64,000 bases of DNA from Chryseobacterium sp. ON_d1 (GTDB taxonomy: Bacteria; Bacteroidota; Bacteroidia; Flavobacteriales; Weeksellaceae): positions 304,154 to 368,153 of the forward strand of contig NZ_BJTC01000004.1 in NCBI RefSeq assembly GCF_006829085.1. Direction: 5' to 3'. Under the pieces are notes generated by a model, which saw only the letters and a list, made by a program, of their open reading frames with translations, was not told the DNA's origin and made no database searches. The position numbers were made by a program, and so were the translations under genes. This document shows, in pieces, positions 17,746 through 25,451 of the stretch; position 1 is the first letter of the stretch, and each line of letters opens with the position of its first letter.

Positions 17746-18094
17746 CTGTACTGTCCAGTTTTATTAGCAATTTGTGAGGATGGTTTTCCAGGGTCATCAA
17801 TGAATCCCGTGCAACCTCTTTCCCCAGCTCTGATTCCATTTTTACTTTGATCAGCTTACTCTGGGCGTAAGCGTTTCTTGATTTATATTCTTCTGTTTCT
17901 TCCTTTAAGGCGTTTACAATTTTAATTTTTTTATTGACGAGATGGTTCGTATAAATCATGGCCATCATCAGAACAAACAACAGGAGAAAATACTTGTAAT
18001 GTATTTTGATCTCATCACGGTTCAGAAAGTTACCTTTTATAATATCTATAAAAGTGAGTCTTTTCTGGGGGCGATTTGTTGTTCTTTTTGCCAA
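17729..18094 (-). CDS. ftsL: FtsL-like cell division protein
   Basis: A 121-residue bitopic protein: basic cytoplasmic N-terminus, one membrane helix near 33-48 (YFLLLFVLMMAMIYTNHLV), then a short coiled-coil (LKEETEEYKSRNAYAQSKLIKVKMESELG). This is FtsL architecture, and the position between rsmH and ftsI is that of ftsL. The only start before an in-frame stop is TTG at 18094; no ATG occurs before the membrane segment. Sequence identity to E. coli FtsL is not apparent, so the call rests on topology and context. Confidence 0.85.
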   Translation of the reverse strand: MAKRTTNRPQKRLTFIDIIKGNFLNRDEIKIHYKYFLLLFVLMMAMIYTNHLVNKKIKIVNALKEETEEYKSRNAYAQSKLIKVKMESELGKEVARDSLMTLENHPHKLLIKLDSTDAKAK

Positions 18095-18133
18095 TTTATT
18101 GTGTCAATTTGCTTTGCAGTGAATTTACTTCGT

Positions 18134-18175
18134 GTCAATAGTCAATTTTATTTTGCTTAATGATTCACTATTGAC
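18134..18175 (-). repeat. Quasi-palindrome between rsmH and ftsL
   Basis: GTCAATAGT (18134-18142) and ACTATTGAC (18167-18175) form a perfect 9-bp inverted repeat. They sit inside a 95-base spacer built from GTCAAT and GATTCAC-like words in both orientations. Confidence 0.5.
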
Positions 18176-18193
18176 GATTCACTCATTCACATT

Positions 18194-19087
18194 TTATACT
18201 TTTATTCCTGTTCTCATCTTGGCACTTCTTGCTCTGGAGTTTTCTTCGATCTCCTTGTCATCAGGAATAATCGCTTTACTCTTAATCAATTCGAATGCCT
18301 TTTTATAATTTCCGTAGATATCTCTTTCCGGCTCTCCTTCGAACATTCCGTTTTTCAGGAATCTTTTTACCAAGCGGTCTTCTAAAGAGTGGTAAGAAAT
18401 AACGACTAATCTTCCTTCCGGTTTCAATACATTGTAAGCCTGAACCAGCATTTCTTTTAATACTTCAAGTTCCTGGTTCACTTCAATTCTTATCGCCTGA
18501 AAAAGCTGGGCATAGAATTTATTAACCTTGTGAGGCGGAATATAGCTGAACAGTTTTTTCAGATCTTCCGTTGTTTCTATACTTTTTGTTTTTCTGTGAT
18601 GAACAATTTCTCTAGCCAGTTTTCTTGCTTCTCTCAATTCTCCATAGTGATAGAAAAGATCTGCAAGCTCTTCTTCTTCATACTCATTGATCACTCTTTT
18701 GGCATCAAGATTCTGCATGACGTTCATTCTCATATCCAAAGGAGCATTGCTTCTTGTTGAGAAGCCTCTGTCTGCCTCGTCAAACTGATGAGACGACACT
18801 CCTAAGTCTGCCAAAACACCGTCTACCTGCGATACGCCATACATCAGCAATGAATTTTCCAGAAATCTGAAATTCTGATTGACCAATGTAAAGCGTGGAT
18901 CATCAATTGTATTTTTAAGTGCATCCAGATCCTGATCAAAACTGAACAATCTTCCTTTGTCGGAAAGTCTGCTCAGGATTTCTCTTGAATGGCCTCCGCC
19001 TCCAAAGGTGCAGTCCACATATATTCCGTCAGGATTCGTCACCAAATCATCAACACTCTGCTTCAACAAAACGGGGTTATGATACAT
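18194..19087 (-). CDS. rsmH: 16S rRNA (cytosine1402-N4)-methyltransferase RsmH
   Basis: SAM-dependent methyltransferase (297 residues, formerly MraW) modifying C1402 in the decoding centre of 16S rRNA. It starts MYHNPVLLKQSVDDL, with the SAM-binding DCTFGGGGHSREIL and the conserved ADLGVSSHQFDEADRGFS segment. The C-terminal part has ISYHSLEDRLVKRFL and SRARSAKMR. It is the second gene of the dcw cluster, directly after mraZ. Confidence 0.97.
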   Translation of the reverse strand: MYHNPVLLKQSVDDLVTNPDGIYVDCTFGGGGHSREILSRLSDKGRLFSFDQDLDALKNTIDDPRFTLVNQNFRFLENSLLMYGVSQVDGVLADLGVSSHQFDEADRGFSTRSNAPLDMRMNVMQNLDAKRVINEYEEEELADLFYHYGELREARKLAREIVHHRKTKSIETTEDLKKLFSYIPPHKVNKFYAQLFQAIRIEVNQELEVLKEMLVQAYNVLKPEGRLVVISYHSLEDRLVKRFLKNGMFEGEPERDIYGNYKKAFELIKSKAIIPDDKEIEENSRARSAKMRTGIKV

Positions 19088-19136
19088 GCTTAATTGTGTT
19101 TTTTATTTAATAATAATCAATTAATAACCGCTACAG

Positions 19137-19595
19137 TTATTCTTCATCGAAAGAGCCCATCACATCTTCGGCAAGGCTTGCAAAATCAGCTTCATTGGTA
19201 GCAATTACCTTTTCATAGGCCTCTTTATCCCAAATCTCAAAGAGTTCTCCTGCGCTGGTGATCACAATATCTTTCTGAAGATTTGCGAAAACCGTAAGGT
19301 CTTTGGAGATCTGTAATCTTCCTGCATTATCCAACTCTACAGTCTTTACTCCTGCCGTAAACATTCGTATGAAATCAGCATTCTTTTTTATGAACCTGTT
19401 CAGTTTATTAATTTTACCCATCAGTTTGTCCCATGCATTCATAGGATAAACCTCCAGACAAGGTTGGAACACAGATCTTTTGACTACAAACGCCTTATCG
19501 TCGAAGTTTTCCATCTGTTTGATTAAAGATGAAGGAACTTTTAAGCGGCCTTTGTCGTCAATTTTACACTCATATGTCCCAATGAAATTTTTCAT
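19137..19595 (-). CDS. mraZ: Division/cell wall cluster transcriptional repressor MraZ
   Basis: AbrB-like DNA-binding protein of 152 residues with the two tandem MraZ half-domains, GTYECKIDDKGRLKVPSSLI near the start and ELDNAGRLQISKDL near 95. MraZ represses its own dcw promoter in E. coli and Mycoplasma. The ATG at 19595 is chosen: a GTG at 19634 would place the start upstream of the likely -7 box and inside the operator. Three TGGRA boxes immediately upstream support autoregulation. Confidence 0.95.
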   Translation of the reverse strand: MKNFIGTYECKIDDKGRLKVPSSLIKQMENFDDKAFVVKRSVFQPCLEVYPMNAWDKLMGKINKLNRFIKKNADFIRMFTAGVKTVELDNAGRLQISKDLTVFANLQKDIVITSAGELFEIWDKEAYEKVIATNEADFASLAEDVMGSFDEE

Positions 19596-19601
19596 TTGGG
19601 A

Positions 19602-19609
19602 CAAATTTA
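19602..19609 (-). promoter_or_regulatory. -7 element of the mraZ (dcw) promoter
   Basis: Minus-strand TAAATTTG fits TAnnTTTG and ends six bases before the ATG, which implies a leaderless or near-leaderless mRNA. No well-spaced TTG -33 box is visible. Confidence 0.55.
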
Positions 19610-19618
19610 TATAATAAT

Positions 19619-19643
19619 TTCCAAAATTTCCCACTTTTTCCCA
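19619..19643 (-). promoter_or_regulatory. MraZ operator (three TGGRA boxes)
   Basis: On the minus strand, TGGGA (19639-19643), TGGGA (19629-19633) and TGGAA (19619-19623) repeat with five-base gaps, a period of exactly 10 bp. This equals the known MraZ-binding repeat, TGGGN separated by 5 bases, and sits directly upstream of the -7 box. Confidence 0.75.
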
Positions 19644-19837
19644 CTTTTTGACTTAATGTTAATAAGTTTTATTAAAGATTGAATTTCAATAATGTAAAAT
19701 ACTGATATGAAGAGAGTTGTTGGAAGTGTTATTTAAGCCATAATAAAGCGGTTTTGAAAAAAAAAGTTAAAAAGGAGAATATTATATTATTTTTATCTTA
19801 AATTAGGATAATCAAAATTTTTTTGAGGTTTAATTTG

Positions 19838-19845
19838 TATTTTTG
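19838..19845 (+). promoter_or_regulatory. -7 element of the alpha/beta hydrolase gene
   Basis: TATTTTTG matches TAnnTTTG 22 bases before the ATG. It supports the ATG at 19868 over a TTG at 19823. A -33 TTG is not at standard distance. Confidence 0.45.
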
Positions 19846-19867
19846 CAGGGCTTTATTAAGGCGTTTT

Positions 19868-20629
19868 ATGATATTTAGTACAAAAAAAGAAAAGAAATAT
19901 TCCTATGTAGAAGCGGGAGAAGGGCATCCATTAGTGCTGTTGCACGGGTTAATGGGTGGTTTGAGTAATTTCGATAAAATGGTAGATTTTTTTTCGGAAA
20001 GAGGGTTTAAGGTATTTGTACCACAGTTACCCATCTATGATCTGCCGGTACTCAATACGAATCTTACCACGATTGCAAAATATATTATCAAGTTCATAGA
20101 AAGTCATATTTCAGGCCCCGTAAGTATTGTAGGAAACTCGATGGGGGGGCACGTAGGGCTTATTCTGACTCTGGCAAGACCTGACCTGGTAAAAAATCTT
20201 GTTCTTACAGGAAGCTCCGGTCTATATGAAAGAACTTTCGGGGACAGCTTTCCGAGGAAAAACGACCGTTCCTATATCAGAAAGAAAACGGAAGAAGTTT
20301 TCTATGATCCGAAGATCGCAACGGAAGACCTTGTAGACGAAGTTTTCAGTGTGGTAAATGACAGAATGAAAGGAATAAAAACGGTAATGCTGGCCAGAAG
20401 TGCCATCAAACACAATATGCTGAATGATCTTCCGAAGATCCTGACTCCCACATGTCTGATCTGGGGGAAACAGGATAATGTAACACCTCCTGAGGTGGCA
20501 GAAGATATGCATAAGTTCATTCCCAATTCCGATTTATTCTGGATAGATCACTGCGGTCATGCAGCCATGATGGAAAAGCCGGATGAGTTCAATGAAATCC
20601 TGTACAACTGGATAAAAGATAAAGTTTAA
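19868..20629 (+). CDS. Alpha/beta hydrolase
   Basis: A 253-residue alpha/beta-hydrolase fold protein. Oxyanion-loop motif LVLLHGLMGG lies near residue 25. The nucleophile elbow is GNSMGG (Ser near 95), the acid is likely the Asp in WGKQDNVTPP, and the catalytic His is in IDHCGHAAMMEKPDEF. No signal peptide, so it should be cytoplasmic. The substrate cannot be told; members of this shape act on esters or on C-C bonded ring-cleavage products. It is divergent from mraZ and ends in its own terminator before engB. Confidence 0.9.
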   Translation: MIFSTKKEKKYSYVEAGEGHPLVLLHGLMGGLSNFDKMVDFFSERGFKVFVPQLPIYDLPVLNTNLTTIAKYIIKFIESHISGPVSIVGNSMGGHVGLILTLARPDLVKNLVLTGSSGLYERTFGDSFPRKNDRSYIRKKTEEVFYDPKIATEDLVDEVFSVVNDRMKGIKTVMLARSAIKHNMLNDLPKILTPTCLIWGKQDNVTPPEVAEDMHKFIPNSDLFWIDHCGHAAMMEKPDEFNEILYNWIKDKV

Positions 20630-20643
20630 ATACATTATAAATG

Positions 20644-20676
20644 ACCATTAAGAGCTTTTCTTAATGGTTTGTTTTT
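20644..20676 (+). terminator. Intrinsic terminator after the hydrolase gene
   Basis: ACCATTAAG and CTTAATGGT form a 9-bp stem around a seven-base loop, followed by TTGTTTTT. The same stem core recurs at 60914-60979. Confidence 0.8.
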
Positions 20677-20692
20677 CTAAAATACATTCAAA

Positions 20693-21316
20693 ATGATTAT
20701 CAAGACAGCAGAGTTTGTAAAGAGTAGCGGAAAATGGCAGGAATGTCCTGAACCCAATATTCCTGAATATGCTTTTATCGGGAGATCAAACGTAGGAAAG
20801 TCATCACTGATCAATGCAATGATGAACCATAAAGATCTTGCCAAAACATCACAAACCCCCGGAAAGACCCAGCTGATCAATCATTTTTTAGTGAATGAAA
20901 GCTGGTATCTAACCGATTTGCCGGGGTATGGGTATGCAAAGGTTTCAAAAGTTCAGCGAAAGGATTTTGAGAAGCTGATCACCAACTATATCCTGAACAG
21001 AAGAAATCTGGTAAATCTTTTTGTCCTTGTGGATGTGAGGCATACCCCTCAGAAAATTGATATGGAATTTATCCAATGGTGTGGTGAAAGTGGGATCCCA
21101 TTTTCTATTGTCTTTACTAAGGCAGATAAGCTAAAACCTAATGCCGTTATTAAAAATGTTGAAGACTATAAAGCTGAGCTGCATAAAACATGGGAAGACC
21201 TTCCTGAGTTGTATATTACCTCCGCAGAAAAGAAAGAGGGAGGAGATAAAATTCTTGATTTTATTGAAAAGACCAATGACTTTTTAACACTTAATAATAT
21301 AAGTTTCGATGAGTAA
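20693..21316 (+). CDS. engB: Ribosome biogenesis GTPase EngB/YsxC/YihA
   Basis: TRAFAC-class GTPase (207 residues) needed for assembly of the large ribosomal subunit. G1 loop GRSNVGKSSLINAM near residue 31, G3 DLPGYGYAKV, G4 TKADK and a G5-like TSAEKKEG are all present. Its last eight bases overlap the next gene, so the two are probably translationally coupled. Confidence 0.96.
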   Translation: MIIKTAEFVKSSGKWQECPEPNIPEYAFIGRSNVGKSSLINAMMNHKDLAKTSQTPGKTQLINHFLVNESWYLTDLPGYGYAKVSKVQRKDFEKLITNYILNRRNLVNLFVLVDVRHTPQKIDMEFIQWCGESGIPFSIVFTKADKLKPNAVIKNVEDYKAELHKTWEDLPELYITSAEKKEGGDKILDFIEKTNDFLTLNNISFDE

Positions 21317-21758
21317 TATTGTCTGGAAGATCAAAACATTTGATGAGTTCACGGTTCCGGAATTGTACGCTGTACTGAAAGCCCGTATAGATGTTTTCAT
21401 CATTGAACAGAACTGTCCTTATCCTGATCTGGATAATGATGACCAGAAAGCAGTCCACATCTGGGCGGAAGAGGATGGTCAGGTTTTAGCTTACTGCCGT
21501 GTATTTGATAAAGGAATAAAGTACGATGAAACTTCTATTGGCAGAGTACTGACCACTGAACAGGCAAGGGGAAAAAATCTGGGAAAACAGCTGATACAAT
21601 ATGCGGTAGAAACCATAGAAAACCGTTTTCACACTTCTGAAATCAGAATATCAGCACAGGATTATCTGTTGAGATTTTACAGCGGATTCGGTTTTGAAGA
21701 TACAGGGAAGAAGTATCTGGAAGATGATATTCCCCATACGGAAATGATAAGAAAATAG
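21309..21758 (+). CDS. ElaA-like GNAT family N-acetyltransferase
   Basis: A 149-residue GNAT-fold acetyltransferase related to ElaA. The N-terminal ELYAVLKARIDVFIIEQNCPYPDLD stretch is typical of ElaA. The acetyl-CoA loop is around GRVLTTEQARGKNLGKQLI, and the C-terminal RFYSGFGFEDTGKKYLEDDIPH is typical too. Acceptor substrate unknown. The start overlaps engB by eight bases and a terminator follows. Confidence 0.9.
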   Translation: MSNIVWKIKTFDEFTVPELYAVLKARIDVFIIEQNCPYPDLDNDDQKAVHIWAEEDGQVLAYCRVFDKGIKYDETSIGRVLTTEQARGKNLGKQLIQYAVETIENRFHTSEIRISAQDYLLRFYSGFGFEDTGKKYLEDDIPHTEMIRK

Positions 21759-21760
21759 AT

Positions 21761-21791
21761 AAAAGCGAGGAAATATATTCTTCGCTTTTTT
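21761..21791 (+). terminator. Intrinsic terminator
   Basis: AAAAGCGA and TCGCTTTT pair across a 13-base loop and are followed by further T residues. It closes the engB/acetyltransferase unit and faces the convergent ten-gene operon. Confidence 0.75.
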
Positions 21792-21818
21792 GATTGTGAA
21801 ATATATTGATGTGTTTTT

Positions 21819-22712
21819 TTATTTTCCTGTAATCGCTTTTAGAATGACCGGTTCCAGATTGGAGGGAAGATCTGCGGATTTGATCTGGTAATTTTTAATT
21901 TTCATTTCCTTGAACCAGTTTTTCCAGTATTCTTTAATAACAGCTTCTTCGAAAGGATTTCCTTTTTCAGGATTAATGCCGAGAACAATTACTTCTAAAT
22001 TTTTGAGATCCTCATTAGCTTTAACAAATCCATAGCCATTTTTTTCAATGGTTTCTTTAAAACCAGAGGTTATTAAGTTGTTAGCTTTTATAAGTTTGGT
22101 TGTTAAATAGGATGTTTTATATGAATTTTCTTTTTTTTCATCAAACCTTGTGTTTTCATGATACATATAGCCGTCTGTCAGAATGAACAGAATATTTCTG
22201 CGATCGTCTTTTATGCAATAATCCTTTACCTTATTTTTGAAAAACTCCCAGATATCGGATCCAATATATTTCCCGTCCTTAATGGCAGACTGATAAATGC
22301 TTGATGGTAATTCTGAATATTTTTTATCCACAGAATTAAAATAGCTTTTTGGAGTATCTTTATTGAAGGAAACTTTCAGTTCTTTTGTGAGTTCGTTCAT
22401 CTTTGGATCTGAAGGTTCCGGATTGAAGAAAACCTGCATCTGATCATCATAGGTGATGATTCTTTTTGATTTAATATGGTTTAAAAGTCCTTTTTCAATG
22501 GCTTTGATATATTCCATATCCCGTTGGTAATATTCCATTGTGGGATTGGGATGGACTGTCGGATCAATCCTGTCTGAAAGATCAATTAAAATGCTGACAT
22601 TGATATTGTTTGAGTCGGCTTTAGGCGGGCAATTTGTACAAGGAGGAGGCGGAGTCTTTTTACAACAGGAAGCTAAAGAAATAATCATTAATAAATAGAA
22701 GATTTTTTTCAT
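21819..22712 (-). CDS. Lipoprotein with a vWA-like domain
   Basis: A 297-residue predicted lipoprotein: signal MKKIFYLLMIISLAS, then CC with lipidation at Cys16, then a Pro-rich linker. The body resembles a von Willebrand factor A fold: NVSILIDLSDR gives a DxSxR version of the MIDAS motif (canonical DxSxS), and NILFILTDGYMYHE supplies the later Asp. LEVIVLGINPEK fits a further core strand. vWA lipoproteins usually mediate metal-dependent protein contacts. It is the last gene of the ten-gene operon, nine bases after the coiled-coil membrane protein. Function unknown. Confidence 0.7.
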   Translation of the reverse strand: MKKIFYLLMIISLASCCKKTPPPPCTNCPPKADSNNINVSILIDLSDRIDPTVHPNPTMEYYQRDMEYIKAIEKGLLNHIKSKRIITYDDQMQVFFNPEPSDPKMNELTKELKVSFNKDTPKSYFNSVDKKYSELPSSIYQSAIKDGKYIGSDIWEFFKNKVKDYCIKDDRRNILFILTDGYMYHENTRFDEKKENSYKTSYLTTKLIKANNLITSGFKETIEKNGYGFVKANEDLKNLEVIVLGINPEKGNPFEEAVIKEYWKNWFKEMKIKNYQIKSADLPSNLEPVILKAITGK

Positions 22713-22720
22713 GATAGTAA

Positions 22721-24061
22721 TTATAAAGATGATAAATACACTAAATTTTGATTGTCAGAATTAGCCCCCACAGCTTCCAGGCTGGTATTGTAGGTAGCAA
22801 TACAGTCATCAATCATTGTTTGTTTTTCTGTCCTTGATACGGCTATTTTTTCACCTATAAAGGTGATCCAGCCCTGAACATATTCCGAAGCATATAATTT
22901 GTAATCTTTGGTAGGAATGATGACTCCGTCAATAATATTCTGAAGCTCCTCGATTCTGCCCCGTGTTTTGATAATGGTTTCTTTTATATTTCCGATCCCG
23001 GCAAGAATTTCCTCAATTTCCTTTTTCAGAACGTTTATTTTATCCTGAAAGAATTCAATCCTTTTCTGTCTGATTTCCTGTTCATTTCTGATCTTATCTT
23101 TTTCTCTGTGCTCTTTCATGACGAAATCGAAAACCACTCCCCAGATAATATACACGATGAACCCTGCGAAAATAATTCCCCAAAACTGAATCTTGGTAAA
23201 AGCAATTGTAAGATCAAATGGCGGTGAATCAAAAGTTTTGTTCAGCTCATAGAGTTTTGATTCAATTTCATAAGCTAAAATAGAGTCAAAGACAAAGGTT
23301 ACTATAAATAATAATCCGAGCTTGATGTAATTCGCTCCTGTTTTATTCTCCCAAAACATATGAATCAGATAGCCTAATCCAAGAAAGACAAACGGAATCA
23401 GGGTTACAAATGCCCCTTCAATAACTCCTTCATCCCATGCTTTGCTGAAAGCCTGCGCATCCAGAACACTTTGGATAATAGTACTTTTTGCATCAAAGTT
23501 TTTAAAGAAAGCTGAATAAGAAGTGGAAATATAAAAAGTGGTTAAATATAAAGTAATGGGAATAAGAATGATCAGGCCGATCCAGAATTTTGCAGAAGCT
23601 CCTTTTGTTGCTTTTACGTTGTATTTTTCGGGATTTCTTGGAAGATCAAGAACCTCTGCCTTTAAAATTTCAATGCTGTGCTGATGGTTTTCAATTTCTG
23701 TGTTTTTATTTTTCAGCTGTTCCTCTTTCGTCTCCTGTGATACTGTGAGTGCCTTAATTTCAGTTTCCCTGTTTTTCTGTTCATTGACGTAGGATTCTTT
23801 AAGTTTTTGCTGTTTCTCTACCATTTCTTTTTCTTCATTCTGAAATTTCGAATAAACGGCATCCAGGCAAATCGACAGGGTAGAGTGGTTTCCGTTGGTT
23901 CGTGAGCTATCCCTGTAGCCTGATTCGTGGTAGGTTCTTTTTCGGGTTTCTTCAGAGGATTCGTTGTCCGGATCTGTTTCGTTTTTGAAGACCGGTTCCT
24001 GTTTGGGTTCTATCGGAACGGATTTTAGTTTAAATAAATTTTTTATGCTGGTGGTATCCAT
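22721..24061 (-). CDS. Coiled-coil, four-helix membrane protein of unknown function
   Basis: A 446-residue protein I do not recognise. Residues 1-60 are polar and probably disordered. About 70-150 form a Lys/Glu-rich coiled coil. Four membrane segments follow (near 167-187, 218-238, 246-266, 292-314), then a second long coiled coil (about 318-385) and a C-terminal tail. The layout suggests an oligomeric membrane scaffold with large cytoplasmic coiled-coil domains. It is sandwiched between the TerB-like gene (five-base gap) and the vWA lipoprotein, which points to a membrane complex spanning cytoplasm and periplasm. Confidence 0.75.
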   Translation of the reverse strand: MDTTSIKNLFKLKSVPIEPKQEPVFKNETDPDNESSEETRKRTYHESGYRDSSRTNGNHSTLSICLDAVYSKFQNEEKEMVEKQQKLKESYVNEQKNRETEIKALTVSQETKEEQLKNKNTEIENHQHSIEILKAEVLDLPRNPEKYNVKATKGASAKFWIGLIILIPITLYLTTFYISTSYSAFFKNFDAKSTIIQSVLDAQAFSKAWDEGVIEGAFVTLIPFVFLGLGYLIHMFWENKTGANYIKLGLLFIVTFVFDSILAYEIESKLYELNKTFDSPPFDLTIAFTKIQFWGIIFAGFIVYIIWGVVFDFVMKEHREKDKIRNEQEIRQKRIEFFQDKINVLKKEIEEILAGIGNIKETIIKTRGRIEELQNIIDGVIIPTKDYKLYASEYVQGWITFIGEKIAVSRTEKQTMIDDCIATYNTSLEAVGANSDNQNLVYLSSL

Positions 24062-24066
24062 GATCG

Positions 24067-24474
24067 TTAGTTTTTTAATTCATATAAAATTTCGTTTTTG
24101 TTTTTTCCGATTTTTACGGCTTCTATCAGATAATCTACAATTGCTGTTGCGTTTTCTTCCAGGAAGCCAAACATCAGAACATATTTTTGCATGGCAGAAT
24201 ATTCGTCCGGAGAAACGATACCGTCAGCCCAGATCATGACGGTGAGATCATAGAGATAATCCACTTTTTCTTCAATCGTTTGCGGAACCAATGATTTTAG
24301 ATTGATCGGGTTTAAAAGGATCTCGTCCAAGTTTTTTGATGAGATACCTCTTTCTTCTGCACATTTGTAAAGCATTTTCAGCTCTAATGCACTGAAATCA
24401 TCATCACAGATTGCCATTTGATACAGCCTTAAAAAATGGGCTTTGAGGTTTTCTGTTATTTGATTGTTTTCCAT
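24067..24474 (-). CDS. TerB-like helical protein
   Basis: A 135-residue all-helical protein. The two halves have the acidic helix-start pattern of TerB-like domains: AICDDDFSALELKMLYKCAEERGI and VMIWADGIVSPDEYSAMQKYVLMFG. TerB-fold proteins bind metal or membrane-associated partners in tellurite/stress systems, and TerB, vWA and nuclease genes have been linked in published genomic analyses of Ter-type systems. No signal peptide, so cytoplasmic. Its gene is packed between two membrane-protein genes. The assignment rests on pattern, not alignment. Confidence 0.65.
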   Translation of the reverse strand: MENNQITENLKAHFLRLYQMAICDDDFSALELKMLYKCAEERGISSKNLDEILLNPINLKSLVPQTIEEKVDYLYDLTVMIWADGIVSPDEYSAMQKYVLMFGFLEENATAIVDYLIEAVKIGKNKNEILYELKN

Positions 24475-24479
24475 GATGG

Positions 24480-24884
24480 TTATTCTTGTTTTGTTGTTTT
24501 AGGATTAATAATTCTGTCTCTGGAAACAGTTCTTTGGTGTATAGGAGGTGAAGGCTCTGATGTTTCTTCGGCAGTTTCTTCTTCTTTTTTTGTATGCTCT
24601 TTTCTTTCTATGAAGTTAATGAGTAAGAATAAAGCACCCGTTATCGTATCTATCGGGATCCAAATGCTTTTCCGGTACAGATAAATAGGGAAAACGGGAT
24701 TGAAAAGAATGAGGATAACCAGAAAAATTATACTGAAATAGTGCTGCCCGGAACTCAGCGTATGGTATAAAACCAGTAAGGCTCCAAGGGAAACAAGAAT
24801 TCTGAGGAAAGTATAATATTCTATAGGAAGTTTGAAAATACCCGCGAAACAGCATAGCGCACAGAAAGTGAGAAATGGTTTCAT
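24480..24884 (-). CDS. Small membrane protein (DUF6804-like)
   Basis: A 134-residue protein with three or four hydrophobic helices in the first 95 residues (YYTFLRILVSLGALLVLYH, FSIIFLVILILFNPVFPIYL, WIPIDTITGALFLLINF). A Glu/Lys/Thr-rich cytoplasmic tail of about 40 residues follows. The YYTFLRI and NPVFPIYL segments resemble the DUF6804 family. No function known. It lies eight bases after the SH3 lipoprotein gene and five before the TerB-like gene. Confidence 0.65.
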   Translation of the reverse strand: MKPFLTFCALCCFAGIFKLPIEYYTFLRILVSLGALLVLYHTLSSGQHYFSIIFLVILILFNPVFPIYLYRKSIWIPIDTITGALFLLINFIERKEHTKKEEETAEETSEPSPPIHQRTVSRDRIINPKTTKQE

Positions 24885-24892
24885 GATTTTGA

Positions 24893-25417
24893 TTATTTTA
24901 CGTCTTTAATGGAAACATATCCTTTTTTACCGTTTGATTTAATCTGTACCTTATACCATGATCCTTCCTTTGAAAGCTTTATCAGCTGGGTGCCCTTAGG
25001 TAGTGTTGTTATTACTTTTGATGTAGGGGTAGGTCTCTCATACATATTTATCGCTGCAATGCCTGCAATGTATCTGTTGTTGGTGTTAACATTAACCGTT
25101 ACCTCATCGATAAAAACTTTGGGAGGTTTTCCGGAGTGGGTTTTCGAAGACCGGTAAGAATCTGGTGATTTGTGTTTTTTAGACCTGCTTTTAGCATGGT
25201 CGTCCGAAGATGATTTTCTTCCGGAAGATCCACCACGGCAGACCCCACAGGTTCCTCCACTGCTGCAGTGTCCACAGCCTGAGCAATTTGAACAGGCCGT
25301 ACAGTATGCGGAGCCTGTACACCTTCCGCCATGTCCTATATTATCATTGGCTTTAAAGCAGGAATTGAAGAGAAATATGCTGAAGGTAAGTATGATGAAT
25401 GGAATCAGTTTTTTCAT
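24893..25417 (-). CDS. Cys-rich lipoprotein with C-terminal SH3b domain
   Basis: A 174-residue predicted lipoprotein. Signal MKKLIPFIILTFSIFLFNS precedes the lipidated Cys20. Residues about 29-60 contain nine Cys in a CxxC-like series (CTGSAYCTACSNCSGCGHC then CGVC). A basic Ser-rich stretch follows. The C-terminal 70 residues fit a bacterial SH3 domain (INMYERPTPTSKVITTLPKGTQL, then SWYKVQI and GYVSIKDVK), usually a peptidoglycan or peptide binder. The start at 25417 is preferred over the ATG at 25468 because it gives the signal peptide and avoids overlap with the previous gene. The Cys cluster could bind metal or sense redox. Confidence 0.75.
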   Translation of the reverse strand: MKKLIPFIILTFSIFLFNSCFKANDNIGHGGRCTGSAYCTACSNCSGCGHCSSGGTCGVCRGGSSGRKSSSDDHAKSRSKKHKSPDSYRSSKTHSGKPPKVFIDEVTVNVNTNNRYIAGIAAINMYERPTPTSKVITTLPKGTQLIKLSKEGSWYKVQIKSNGKKGYVSIKDVK

Positions 25418-25451
25418 GTTTTGAATATTAATAGTGAATTGATTTTGGACT

